Shown in pieces: positions 45,914 to 57,119 of a stretch of 64,000 nucleotides of DNA. Every line of letters starts with the position of its first letter. Position 1 is the stretch's first letter. Under the pieces are notes generated by a model. It had not been told where the DNA came from and did not search any database. It saw only the letters and a list, made by a program, of their open reading frames with translations. This DNA is from Phyllostachys edulis. Taxonomy: Eukaryota > Streptophyta > Magnoliopsida > Poales > Poaceae. The stretch covers positions 29,981,072-30,045,071 of the forward strand of contig CM070568.1 of the NCBI GenBank assembly GCA_036346405.1, given 5' to 3'. The translations under genes and the position numbers were made by a program.

Positions 45914-46117
45914 TGTTAGCACGTCAATCACGTCTGCATCCTCCTATAGTCGTGTACACAGTTTGCACCAGCTGTACGTGCTATAGTTAGGCCCCTTTCT
46001 CTCCAACATCTCCTGTAATTAAGGATCTCTAACTATTCCCTTCATGTGTACATGTAACACTATATACTGTCAAGCAATACAAGGAGATAATTGTATGGCC
46101 AATCATATCGTTCTACG
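45914..46117 (+). repeat. Putative 5' LTR of plus-strand copia
   Basis: Starts TGTTAGCACG, contains CACTATATAC, and ends TTCTACG immediately before TGGTATCAAATGC. The second LTR is outside the window, so the boundaries rest on the PBS and TG start only. Confidence 0.5.
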
Positions 46118-46130
46118 TGGTATCAAATGC
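46118..46130 (+). other. Primer-binding-site-like sequence of plus-strand copia
   Basis: TGGTATCAAATGC, a decayed form of the initiator-Met complement TGGTATCAGAGC. Confidence 0.6.
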
Positions 46131-46139
46131 GAAAACGAT

Positions 46140-47226
46140 CTAACCCTAGCCCACCCTCCTCTCCACTGCTCTCCCACGCCACCTCCGCCATGAGCCTGCC
46201 AGACACCTCCCTCCAACACGGCAACTCCACCATGGGAACCCTCAATTCCCAGATGCTTGGGTGTCCTCAGCTCCAGCTCCAACGACACTTCTTCCTCGGC
46301 GACGTTCCCTTCCTCTCTCCTCCAGAGTGTAAACATCCGGAGCCATGTTCCGATCACCTTGGATCTCAAGGAGTCCAACTACTCTACCTGGAGTCAGCTG
46401 TTCACTGTCATGCTCGGCAAGTTTGGCTTGCTCTCCCACATTCATGACGATGCACCACCTACCGGCGATCCCACATGGTCCCTTGACGACTATAGCATCG
46501 TCTCGTAGTTCTACACCATGGTTTCATCAGAGATCCTCGCCTTCGTCCTCACCCCCAACGACATGGCGCGCTCCGTCTGGTAGCGCATCTTGGGCATGTT
46601 CAACAACAACAAACGAACACGCTCCATCTACATTGACTCCGACTTTTGCTGTCAATGCCAATGCGACTTGTCCATCGCTGACTACTACACACGGCTGAAG
46701 AATTTCTCCAACCAGCTTCGTGATGTCGACACGCCCATCGCCGACGACACACTGGACCTAAACCTCATTCACGGCCTCAACCCGTGGTACCACAACGCAG
46801 CCTCCATCCTACTGGCGCGGGTTATATTCCCCTCATTCATGGAGGTGTGTTCCTACCTGCTGCTTGAAGAAAATCACTTCGCTGAGACATCCAAGATGAT
46901 GACCACCACGGCCCTATGGTCTGCTGTCGCGCCCTTTCCAAGTGCGCCATGGCCCAACGTGCCCCCGTCTTTACAACCTCAACACAGTGCGTCCTGGCCC
47001 GTTGCGGCCCCAGCTCCGACCAGTGCGTTCTAGTCACACACGCCTACACCCGGTGCACCCTGGTCCGGTGCAACCACCCCTTTGCGCCCCTCCCTCTGGC
47101 GGCTCGTCATCATCCAAGTCGAGCGACAAGAAGGGCACGAGTAAGAAGAAATACTCATTCAACCCCTGGACTGGCGAGTTCCAGGGGTGGAACAATGCCG
47201 TGCGTCCCAAAGGTGCTGCTCCAGGT
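46140..47226 (+). pseudogene. gag: copia gag (UBN2-like), broken
   Basis: Readable parts are IRSHVPITLDLKESNYSTWS, FTVMLGKFGLLSHI, then DYYTRLKNFSNQLRDVDTPI and LIHGLNPWYHNAASIL. Stops occur at about 46506 and 46581, with frame changes upstream. Coding is interrupted at 47233 by the next element. Confidence 0.8.
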
Positions 47227-47232
47227 GCTCCG

Positions 47233-48193
47233 TGATGAGACAATAGTTGTCCCGATCTTCTGATAGGATGATAACTTTGATTTGGAGGAGAACGACTTTG
47301 ACGATGCAGGCTTCTAACCGGTGACGACCAGAACACCAAGCAATCGCTAAACCACACTCCGAGTCATTATCAACCGTGCCAAGAATGCGGTTGACCTGAC
47401 CACAAAGGTCTATTCTTGCATGCAATCGAAGAACACGCAAGAACAAGATAATAAACAATCTGAAATTGCAAATAGGATTGAAATATTTGATAAAGTTAGG
47501 ATTTTGAAGCGGTATTATGGTTGGTCTAGCCGACACAAGCAAATACACGAAGTTGCAACAAGGCTAACTTTTAACTAAACAAAATCCAAGGAAAACTAGA
47601 GGGGTGCGGTCTCCTTAAATAGGGGAGGGGGAGCCGCATATAGCTAAGAGATAACAGGATGGTACTATTCATAGAATTGTTCACGAAGGTGGTACTGTTC
47701 ACATGAACAGTATGAGCTCCCTTGGGTGGCCGGCCAGCGTATGGGCCAATTCCGGTACAATTACAAGGCCCAAATTGGTCCAAATAGGTGATCACCTTCT
47801 TTTGATGATTATGGCGCACACGGAAGGAATTTGGAGGTGAGGCTAGATCCATTAGAAATAGGACGAGATAAGCTTTCCATCAAGTACTCGTGGACTTCAA
47901 ACAGAATCCGTATGTGAAAGTTATGCTCGTTTGAAGTCGAGGTAGTCTCTGGAGGCCAAATTGGATTCCAGAAGATGTCCAACTTGATTTCTTGCTTGGC
48001 TTGTACAAAAAATAACATGATGCTGCACAAATATACATTTTCATCATTAGGTAGCATCATATAGATCATATAATAAAAAGACACTCCTAAAAACTAGTTC
48101 ACCTAATAATTTAAGTGAAGTGTACGAGCTCTTGTAATTGGAATAGTAAGCATAGCAAATATAGTTGTATTTATAGGGGTCATATCCTCATCA
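47233..48193 (-). repeat. 3' LTR of gag-only element
   Basis: Plus-strand view starts TGATGAGACAATAGTTGTCC and ends CATATCCTCATCA; the inverted ends are TGATGAG/CTCATCA. Confidence 0.9.
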
Positions 48194-48206
48194 TCCTCCC
48201 CTTCTT
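48194..48206 (-). other. Polypurine tract of gag-only element
   Basis: Minus strand AAGAAGGGGAGGA directly before the 3' LTR. Confidence 0.75.
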
Positions 48207-48483
48207 GAAAACAAAGCCGTCCTCGGCTTTTGATAAGCTGAAAATAGGATAACAAAGAAGTTAAGGTGTATGCATGGTATATGTATATGTCATCCGTTTT
48301 AACGATTCTTCGTTGTTGCACAATTAATATTATAAAACAACAGCGATCATAAAAGCTCATTGTATTATCACCCCAAGAATAATCATATATGTTAGTGAGC
48401 AAAACAAAATTTCTAACACAACAATTATTGCAACTAGTTTTGCAAATGTAAGTGAAGCATTTATGCAATTCAAATCTCTAAAG

Positions 48484-50133
48484 TTATAAACTTGCAGTGG
48501 TAGCACATATGGGCAAATCTACAACTTTTGGAATCAAACAAAGTTCATCCATATAATCAGATTTCAATCGAGCAATAGCAAATTCATCTAGCAAGGGTGA
48601 AAAGATGTGTAAGTTCTTCCATACTTCAACATCATCATGCAGATTGTCAATACTAGATGGTGCAATAAGAGATGAACACATAGGCATTGGATGATCGCTA
48701 AATTTTAATTTTCTCTCATAATGAACAAGATTCGGCACACAATAATTGTTGTTCAAAACAGCAAGCTTCAATTCTTCCATATGATCACAAGTTATGCATA
48801 TTCGATAAACAAGAAATTGATTATCTACACCATAATCTCCAATCAAATTAAACTTATACCTAGGGGTGTAGGCACTAGACAATGATTTTGAACATGCGAT
48901 TTCAGAAACTTTCTCCATAGCATGTAACAATTTCATAGGTGAATCCAACATAATGTAACATAAAGAATTAGCAGGAGAAATTCTAGTCAAAACTTCTTTA
49001 TGTCTAACCAATTCCACATGATTATTAGATGTGATTAAATCATCACAGGAAACACTCAAAACAACAGGCAATTCAATTATTTTATCACATGGTGCACTCA
49101 AGTCAATGCAGTCTGAATTCTCTACTTGAAACATGTGCATATCAGAATTGTTTTTCACTAATTTTTGCTCTAAAATAGCATGAACAGTGAAAAATTGTAG
49201 TTCGTCACAAACATACTCACCTTGAGTGATGATAGTACCATGATCTTTACCTTTTTGGCTCTCCTCAGATGATGTAGGTGCATCCATCTCCTTATCTTCC
49301 GTCTCAACCAAGGGAGTCGGTGTCTCAATCAGCTCATTCTCCTTTTCGGTATGGTTCTCAACTTCATGCAAGTTGTTAGTCATAGAAAAAGACACAAACA
49401 CAGGTTTGTTCTCATGTTTTCTATCATCAAGGATTCTCAATTTCTCCTCAATCTGACTTTCAACCTTATAGGCAAGTATAAACAAATGAGGGAGAGAATC
49501 ATATTCTTTGTAAACAAGAAGGTCCTGAATTGGTTGATTAAGCCCACTTAAAAATCTATTCTTTGTAGCTTCAGCATGTTCCTCTAAGCCACAACACAAC
49601 AAATGAGTTTTCAATTCATGATAGTATTCCCTTACAGTTCTACGACCTTATTTGAAACATTGTAATCTAGCAAACAAATAAGCAGCATGATATTTAGGAA
49701 CAAATTCATCTCTCAAAAGTTTCTTTAAAGCATGCCACGTTTGAGGCACTCTTCCATGTCTACGTAAGTACTTCCACCAAAGTATGGCATCCTCAACAAA
49801 AACACTAGTGGCAGCTCTAATCGTTTGCCTATTAGACCATTCATAATATTCAAATTCTTTGTCTAAAGCTATCTCCCAGTCAACATAGGCATCATGATCA
49901 AATTTACCAGCAAAGGATGGCACAGTGAGTTTAGTTTTACCAGAAGTACTGTCACGATCATATACCTCCTGTGGTGGATGATCTTGTCTCAAGCGTGCAT
50001 TTTCCTCGCGGACTTTCTTGCGCTCCCGTTCAATATCTCGAAGAAGACGTGGATCTAGCTGGAAATCATCCCGTGAACCTGCCAAAGTTAGTAGAAAACA
50101 AGAAAACAAATCACAAGTATATGTTCCTATCAA
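48484..50133 (-). pseudogene. gag: gag-like polyprotein of the gag-only element, one in-frame stop
   Basis: The N-terminal half (50133-49648) has a coiled, charged segment (RDIERERKKVREENARLRQ), then a gypsy capsid domain: TVPSFAGKFDHDAYVDWE, ILWWKYLRRHGRVPQTWHAL, LLRDEFVPKYHAAYLFARL. A TAA stop follows CFK where related gag proteins have a Gln; the frame then continues as GRRTVREYYHELKTH and LSGLNQPIQDLL, and on for about 370 residues of acidic, Ser/Asn-rich sequence with no zinc knuckle or protease motif that I can see. Apart from that one stop the frame is intact over about 1.6 kb. Confidence 0.8.
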
Positions 50134-51261
50134 CTACTAGGATGTGGAGTTTATCAAGTCACACACGCTCAAGCTCTTACCAAGCTCTTGCAAGTTCTTA
50201 CCAGTGCAAATAGGTGGTGCAACCAGTGGCTGGTTCGTGATAAACTTGACTCAAGTGATGAGTAGAGTGATTGCAAGGGGGCCGGTTCAACGTGATTTGC
50301 TCGGTTAGTAGAAAGTGGATCTTGGACAGGCTTAATATTAGGTAGCAAGGAGAACAATCAGTTAATTTTAGAAATTACACATAATTGAATTATAGTTCGT
50401 ATCTAGCACTTAGCCTATGTTGCTGATCAACCAAGGATGGATGAAGGCTAAAACAAGTGTATAACAATGTGTAGGAGTGGTAGACACAAGATAATTCAAT
50501 AAAATGCAATTGGGAGTGAATAGCACAAGTCTTGACCCAACACTGAAAACTGTAGTTTTCTGTCCACTGGACAATACATCGGTATTTTGGCCGTAACGTT
50601 TTTTCAGTTGCCTCTTTTTCAATGATTCTATTTTTCTATGTTTTCTGATGGCTTCTTCTACAATTTTTCTTTTGGGGCCACTTTCTTAATACCAACGAAA
50701 AAATTCGCACAAAAAACACAAGTGCAGACAGTTTCAAATTCAAACAGAAAATTGGGTCCACTTTCACCGCGTATAAAATTTGACTGCCTTTTTGGATTGA
50801 GGTGATATTTTAAAATCAGATTGATACTCAAACTCTTGATCTAATGGCGGTGGTTTCACTCAAAAAGTATGAAGGAATCAAAAGTTATGGCGATTTTCGT
50901 GGCAGCAGCAGAAAAGGGGGTCCTCTGGCCGAAATTGGAAATTTGGGTTTAGGGTGTTCTAGATGGATTTGGACGTGAGGAATTTCTTTTGGAGCTTAGT
51001 TTTGGGTTTAGGACGTGATGGATGGGCTAGAGTTTTAATTTTTGTTTTTTTTTTGGATTTTATAGGACCAAAGATATGATCAGGAACTACACAAAGCTAA
51101 AATGGACACAAATTCAATTTAGCAAACCAAAACTAATAGATTGAAAGGCACAACGGGGTTTGGACAGCGGAGATTAATTCTTTTTGTAGGGCCAAATTTT
51201 CTGGACTATAGGTATTAAAAACCGAAACAAAACTAGAGATACAAGAATTCCTACCGGTCAA

Positions 51262-51277
51262 CCTGGCTCTGATACCA
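51262..51277 (-). other. Primer-binding site of gag-only element
   Basis: Minus strand TGGTATCAGAGCCAGG, two bases inside the 5' LTR; a long initiator-Met complement. Confidence 0.9.
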
Positions 51278-51279
51278 CC

Positions 51280-52244
51280 TGATGAGACAATGGTTGTCCC
51301 GATCTTCCGATAGGATGATAACTTCGAATTGGAGGAGAACGACTTTGACGATGCAGGCTTCTAACCGGTCACGACTAGAACACCAAGCAATCGCTAAACC
51401 ACACTCCGAGTCATTATCAACCGTGCCAAGAACGCGGTTGACCTGACCACGAAAGTCTATTCCTACATGCAATCGAAGAACACGCAAGAACAAGATAATA
51501 AGCAATCTAAAATTACAAATAGAATTGAAATATTTGATAAAGTTGGGATTTTGAAGCAGTATTATAGTTGGTCTAGTCGACACAAGCCAATACACAAAGT
51601 TGCAACAATGCTAACTTTTAACTAAATAAAATCCAAGGAAAACTAGATGGGTGCGGCCTCCTTAAATAGGGGAGGGGGAGCCGCACATAGCTAAGAGATA
51701 ACAGGATGGTACTATTTATGGAACTGTTCATAGAGGTGGCACTATTCACGTAAACAGTATGGACTCCCTTGGGTGGCCGGCCAGCGTATGGACCAATTCC
51801 GGTACAATTACAAGGCCCAAATTGGCCCAAATAGGTGATACAGCACCTTCTTTTGATGATTACAGTGCACACATAAGGAATTTGAAGGTGAGGCTAGATC
51901 CATTGGAAAGAGAACGAGATAAGCTTTCAATCAAGTACTTGTGGACCTCAAACGGAATCCGTATGTGAAAGTTATGCTCGTTTGAAGTCGAGGCTGTCTC
52001 TGGAGGCCGAATTGGATTCCAGAAGATGTCCAACTTAATCTCTTACTTGGCTTGTACAAAAAGTGACATGATGCTGCACAAATATACATTTTCATCATTA
52101 GGTTGCATCATATAGTTCATATAATAAAAAGGCACTCCTAAAAACGAGCTCACCTGATAATTTAAGTGAAGTGTACAAGCTCTTGTAACTGGAACAATAA
52201 GCATAACAAATATAGTTGTATCCATAGGGGTCATGTCCTCATCA
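51280..52244 (-). repeat. 5' LTR of gag-only element
   Basis: Collinear with 47233-48193. The minus-strand TATA-like CCTATTTAAGG is at about 51657-51671. Confidence 0.9.
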
Positions 52245-52448
52245 CCCCGTGGTGTGTGCCCACACCGAATCCATGCGCCCTTGCCTCCTGCGCGTCCGCC
52301 TGCCCGCTAGCCGCATCTGCAACAACATATGTATCGTCTGGTCGCGCAGGCGTACAATGCTTCCGTCGGCGGTGCCGCCGGCATGGCACCGGTGCAATCC
52401 TTCGCATCAACCTAGGACCAGGTCGGCCTCATCACGGCGCTGAATAAC

Positions 52449-52783
52449 ATGTTTGTGCAGTCAAACAAGCCCAGCGGGGACTGGTTTCTGGACACTGGGG
52501 CAACGTTGCACATGTCTGCAAGTGGTGGTAATCTCTCCTCCCTTTCTCCTTTCGATTCTAACTCTCATATTACCTTAGGTAATGGATCCAGTCTTACCAT
52601 TACTCACACTAGTCATACATCCATCTCCACACCAACCACTACACTCCATCTTTTAAATGTCTTAGTCGCACCCAATCTCATTAAAAATCTTATTTCTGTT
52701 CGTTCCCTAACTCGTGATAATTTTGTGTCGATAGAATTTGCCCCTCTCGGTTTTTCTGTCAAGGACCAGTGCACCAAAATGGA
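52449..52783 (+). pseudogene. copia protease fragment
   Basis: GDWFLDTGATLHMSASGG carries the copia aspartic protease DTGA motif; ITLGNGSSLTI and NLISVRSLTRDN follow. The frame is cut by the CACTA insertion at 52787. Confidence 0.85.
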
Positions 52784-52799
52784 GATCACTACTACAAAA

Positions 52800-53205
52800 T
52801 AGGCTATAGTAGACGCCCCATCACAGGCGGTTCCTTTGGAACCGTCTGTGTTGGGTCTGTCTGACCGGGCGTGGCGCGGGCACTTATCACAGAGCGGTAT
52901 TTTTAGAACCGTCAGGATAGTCATCTATCACAGACGGTTCATTAATAGAGCTGCTCAGGAATTATCCTGACGGTTCTATTCACAAACCGTCTGCGATAAT
53001 CCACCAATCCAGAGCGGTTTTATGTAGAATCGTCGTATTATCACAAACGGTTCTCAATAATAACCGCTCAGGATAATCGAGATTATCACGAGCACGGTTC
53101 GAATAAGAACTGTCTATGATAGTACACAGACGGTTCTAAATAAGAACCGCCTATGATAATTAGTTATCACAGACGGTTCGAATTAATAACCGTCAGTGAT
53201 ATCCT
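52800..53205. repeat. Left subterminal CACTA repeats
   Basis: Direct and inverted CACAGACGGTTC / GAACCGTCTGTGA and GAGCGGTT variants; these are the expected binding sites for the element's transposase complex. Confidence 0.85.
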
Positions 53206-53572
53206 CGCATCATATAAATTGCGCCCGACACATCCCTCTACCGCACTGCCGCTGCCTCTACCGCACTGGAGGCCCTGTGTCCACTGCCGCATTGTCGGCG
53301 TCGGCGTCGGCGCATTTGTTCGTGATCGAACGAAGCTTTGAAATCGCGCCCACCACGCGCTTTTCGTTCGAAAGTGTCTTCCAAGACCCTCGGATCGTTG
53401 AACTAAGAAGAATTGAGCCCATAGGCTCTCTTCTCTTGCTTGAGGGTCTCGGACCGTCGACTTTGATGCCGCCTTTGCCTCGATTAAGCCTAAGTGACGG
53501 CAAGCATCCTAGAGACGTGCAACGTCATTTTGGAGGACCACGTCGACGACGCTGTAAACTCGCGGAAAGTGG

Positions 53573-53740
53573 GTATCACAGACGGTTTTTTATGAGAACC
53601 GTCTATGATATAGAAATATCACAGACGGTTCTTATAAGAAACAGTCTGTGATATGGAATATATCACAGACGGTTCCATTAAGGAACCATCTGTGATTAGT
53701 TATCACAGACGGTTCTTTAATAGAACCGTCTGTGATATAC
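53573..53740. repeat. Internal second cluster of CACTA repeats (near-perfect hairpins)
   Basis: Four hairpin units, the last with perfect 15-bp arms ATCACAGACGGTTCT / AGAACCGTCTGTGAT. It is separated from the left cluster by about 370 bp of non-repeat DNA and followed by a TATA-like TTTTTATAAGG at about 53741-53751. Confidence 0.85.
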
Positions 53741-53751
53741 TTTTTATAAGG
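53741..53751 (+). promoter_or_regulatory. Probable TATA box of the CACTA gene
   Basis: TTTTTATAAGGCGGG precedes a C-rich leader (53770-54190). An alternative TATAAAT site occurs at about 53213 after the first repeat cluster. Confidence 0.4.
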
Positions 53752-55079
53752 CGGGAACCACTAGGGTTTTGCTCTCACTCGTCACTTCCTCTCCCGCGCC
53801 CCTTAGGCTCTCGCGTGCTCGTTCGCCTCCTCCAGGGTTTAGGGCTCGCCCGTTCACCGCCGACCACGACCTCGGCACCTTCTACCTCGGTGCCGCCGCC
53901 CCCGACCACGACGCCCCGCTCACCTCCCGGCCAGAAGCCCCGACGCTGCCGCCTCCGACCTCGGCGCCGCCCCGACATCGACGACGCACTGACTGCCTCC
54001 TCCTCCCCTGTCGGCGTCCCGCTCTGCAGACCGCCTCCTCCCCACGCCGTCCTCCTCCCGTGTCGGCCTCCTCCTCTCTGCACCGGCCTTCTCCCGCTCG
54101 TCCTCCTCCCCATGTCGGCCTCCTCCCTGCACCTCCTCCTCCCCACTTCGGCCTCCTCCCCTGCACCGGCCTCCTCCTTGCACCGTGAGTTCTTGTGCGG
54201 CATCCTCTCTGTGAGTATTGCTCCTCTGTGGCGATTCGGTTGATCTTTGCATATATATACTTGCAGTGCTAGTTGATACCATGATCTGTATTAGTTACGA
54301 TTTCAATCTAGTCTCAAGATATTGCAAATTGATCGATGGGCTTTGTTGACATGCTCGTGATGAACTCTGTCTTATACTGAGATTGAATGTGATAGTTAGT
54401 TCATACTTGAGCTCTATTGTATTACTTGCTACTGTCAATATGATGTACTATTAATTAGTTACTTTCGGTTGAAAGCTAGTTATTCTGATTCTTCTGGTTC
54501 ATTTGATCTCTAGCATTTGAAGTGGATATCGTTATGTCGACCAATCGGCTTTATCACCGAACACTGTCTTCATGTTCGATTCTATTGAGAGTATTTAGTT
54601 TTTGTTGGTAATCTAATGACTAGTTTGTGATTCTTCTAGTAGTCTGTATGCCCTCTGCACCAGCCTTCTCCCTGCGCCGTCCTCCTCCCCGTGTCGGCCT
54701 CCTCCCCTGCACCTCCCTCCTCCCCGCGTCAGCCTCCTCTATTTGACTGGAAGTTTAATATGTTTTCGTTAACAGTTGAGATCATTTGACAGTTAAGCAA
54801 AGTATTGTTTAGAGCTCATAGTTTGAATTTATATTATCATATTCATTTAATGAAGAGTATAGACAATAGGATTGAGATGGCAAAGACTTTTTCTTTAGCT
54901 ACTCTCCTTTTGAGAGCACATAATATCATCAATCAATATGTTGGAATAGTGTCTCGTAATCGTTAATCTCTAGACCTTTTATTGGTCGATAGTTTAATCC
55001 GTAAAGAAAGTTTTACTTGATTCTATTTTGTTTCTATGTCTTCATTAAAGGCTAGTCTTCGTACATGAAGCATTAAACC

Positions 55080-55206
55080 TTTGCTTAGCATTTTCTTCGT
55101 CGATCTGACACACTTGAGTGTACCTTTGCTTCGTGCCAATCCTCCACGGCGCGAAGCAAATGGTACACTCTAGTGTGTCGGGCTCGATGAAGTAGGCTCG
55201 GGCAAA
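55080..55206 (+). ncRNA. Candidate long hairpin 1 inside the CACTA element
   Basis: Arms TGACACACTTGAGTGTACC..TTTGCTTCGTGCC and GGCGCGAAGCAAA..GGTACACTCTAGTGTGTC pair over about 34 bp around a short loop, and the stem extends outward through CTTCGTCGA / CTCGATGAAG to the TTTGC / GCAAA ends. It is structurally like a plant miRNA or siRNA precursor; expression is not shown. Confidence 0.5.
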
Positions 55207-55339
55207 GATAGGCTCGGGCAAAAGATTTGTATCACTAGTTTCTATCTATACAAAGATCACAAGAGAAGCTGGTGGATTAAGGAGTGTTAGGAGTGTTAGA
55301 ATAGGAGCAGGGACGCGGCGAGCCCTACAGGATTAAACG

Positions 55340-55483
55340 TTTGCTTAGCATTTCCTTTGTCGATCCTGACACACTTGAGTGTACCTTTGTTTTATGCTAG
55401 TCCTCCACGATATAAAACAAATGGTACACTCCAGTGTGTCGGCCTCGATGAAGTAGGCTCGGGCAGATATGGGCTCGGGCAAA
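55340..55483 (+). ncRNA. Candidate long hairpin 2 inside the CACTA element
   Basis: Second copy of the 55080 hairpin. The inner stem reads TTTGTTTTATG / TATAAAACAAA instead of TTTGCTTCGTG / CGCGAAGCAAA, so changes occur in both arms and pairing is largely kept. A third partial copy of the flanking unit starts near 55483. Confidence 0.5.
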
Positions 55484-55872
55484 GTTTTACTTGATTCTAT
55501 TTTGTTTCTATGTCTTCATTAAAGGCTAGTCTTCTGTACATGAAGCATTAAATCTTTGCTTAGCATTTTCTTAGAGAAGCTGGTGGATTAAGGAATGTTA
55601 GTAGTCTGTATGAGCTCATTCAACTTTTCATTTGCAATCTTGATCTCTATAGTCAACCTTTGTACTTCTTCCTGAGATTAATTGTTTCATATTTATGCTG
55701 GAATTAATTATGATTATTTGCTAATATTGCACATGTTGAGCATATTATTAAGTTTAAATGTATATGTTAATTTGGGACACTTGCAATCCATTTTATTGCA
55801 TATGTAACTTATATAGATAGCAAGTGTTTAGATAGCAGAGGCATCGTCTTCGCCACACCGACGCTACTTGAG

Positions 55873-56574
55873 ATGGAAGAGGCGCCGACGAGGCCGTCGT
55901 CACCGTCGACGATAATGATACGGAAGCGAGATGGCAGAGGACAATTGAAAATGCCTGCGGGCCGACTGGTCATCACGGAGGTCAGTGACTTTGGGGTCCC
56001 TCTGAGTCCCAAGAGATTAGCGGCGAGATTCTGGACCATCTGCGGGATACTTGGAAGGGAACGGGTCCCCATCACCACACCAAGGTGGAAGGACCTGACG
56101 AAACTAGCGAAAGGCGCGCTGTGGACAGAACTCTCAGAGAAGTTCACTATTCTAGAAGCAGACGTGGCACACGTGCGACGGACGGCGATGCTCACAATGG
56201 ATAAATCGTGGAGGACCTTCAAGAGCATTCTTGTCACGAAGTACGTGAACATGGGTCAGACGCCATTCGCGAAGTATAGATTCATGACGCGGGAAGCATG
56301 GGACACCTTTGTGGCTATGAAAACGACGGCCGAATTTAAGGAGCAAAGTGCGGCGCACAAAGCTCTCGACACTAAACACTCACCCAAGACAGACTCGGCA
56401 CGGCGGGTACGCTGTAAATACGAGGAATGGGCGGTGGAGGAGGAGAACGCACCGGGCCATTTCACGATATCACGCACCAGCTGCCCTAAGTCGTTAAAAG
56501 CGAGGGCAAAAGTCTCGTCTTGGCAAAGATCTCTTTCACAAACCCGCAGACTGAAGTGTCCCAATATGTGGTAA
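55873..56574 (+). CDS. CACTA En/Spm-class protein (Ptta-like) main exon
   Basis: 233 codons from MEEAPTRPSSPSTIM. The segment TPRWKDLTKLAKGALWTELSEKF followed by AKYRFMTREAWDTFVAMKTT resembles the plant Ptta/En-Spm protein encoded by many grass CACTA elements. That protein is thought to help transposition or bind element ends; its exact role is not established. The end of the frame (SFTNPQTEVSQYV in another frame at about 56530-56570) suggests a frameshift or splice just before 56574. The downstream gene continues as the 57.1-58.6 kb pieces. Confidence 0.65.
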   Translation: MEEAPTRPSSPSTIMIRKRDGRGQLKMPAGRLVITEVSDFGVPLSPKRLAARFWTICGILGRERVPITTPRWKDLTKLAKGALWTELSEKFTILEADVAHVRRTAMLTMDKSWRTFKSILVTKYVNMGQTPFAKYRFMTREAWDTFVAMKTTAEFKEQSAAHKALDTKHSPKTDSARRVRCKYEEWAVEEENAPGHFTISRTSCPKSLKARAKVSSWQRSLSQTRRLKCPNMW

Positions 56575-57119
56575 ATATGTCGAACTACCTAGTTAATAAG
56601 TCCATAACTTCATAGTGTCTATAATAACATGATGACCTCTTGCGGCGTGACTTGATCGCCCAAGCTTCCCAAGGCTCCTTCCATGCGGCAGGAGAAGGAT
56701 ATACTATCTACTGCCTTGGAAAACAAGGAGCACCTGTGTCACATGCGAGGCCTTGGGGTTAACGTATCTTGGAGTCATAGATTCGTGGGCGACTCTGCAC
56801 GATAGGAGTAGGAAGAGATCCAAGGCGAGCACGCACTTAATCGGTTTAGTACAGATGATTACTAACAAATTTAAAGAAAAGATAGCAGCATTGCAGGATC
56901 AAATGAATCAACTCTTGAGCCAGTAGTCGCAAGCCTCCCCCGATAATTTGGGAGGCAGTCCTCCTCGACGTCGGAGTAGCGTCGCGTCACAAGATAATTC
57001 GAACATGACGACGTCCGATTACCGATAAACGACATCAAGGTAACGTACATCTATGGAATGCACCAAAGATAGACCTATAGGACGCCTTAGCTAATTGCAT
57101 ATCGTTTTGTAGGAGCCGA

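Larger units (their letters stand above)
47233..52244 (-). mobile_element. Non-autonomous gag-only LTR retrotransposon, minus strand
   Basis: 5.0 kb with LTRs of 961 and 965 bp, a minus-strand PBS TGGTATCAGAGCCAGG, a polypurine tract AAGAAGGGGAGGA, and one long gag-type coding region but no protease, RT, RNase H or integrase. Target duplication CTCCG (47228-47232) against CCCCG (52245-52249). The LTRs differ by about 6% in the first 200 bp. It must have used another element's enzymes. Confidence 0.88.

Noticed and set aside
46091..46447. 118-codon plus-strand frame as an independent protein
   Set aside because: It is an out-of-frame shadow of the copia gag leader and N-terminus.
48484..49614. 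Possible host gene of 376 codons
   Set aside because: It is flanked by matching LTRs, PBS and polypurine tract and continues the gag frame, so it belongs to the retroelement.
53653..54243. Long Pro-rich frames read as a host gene
   Set aside because: They lie inside the CACTA element after a TATA-like site, overlap in several frames, and are best read as its C-rich leader.
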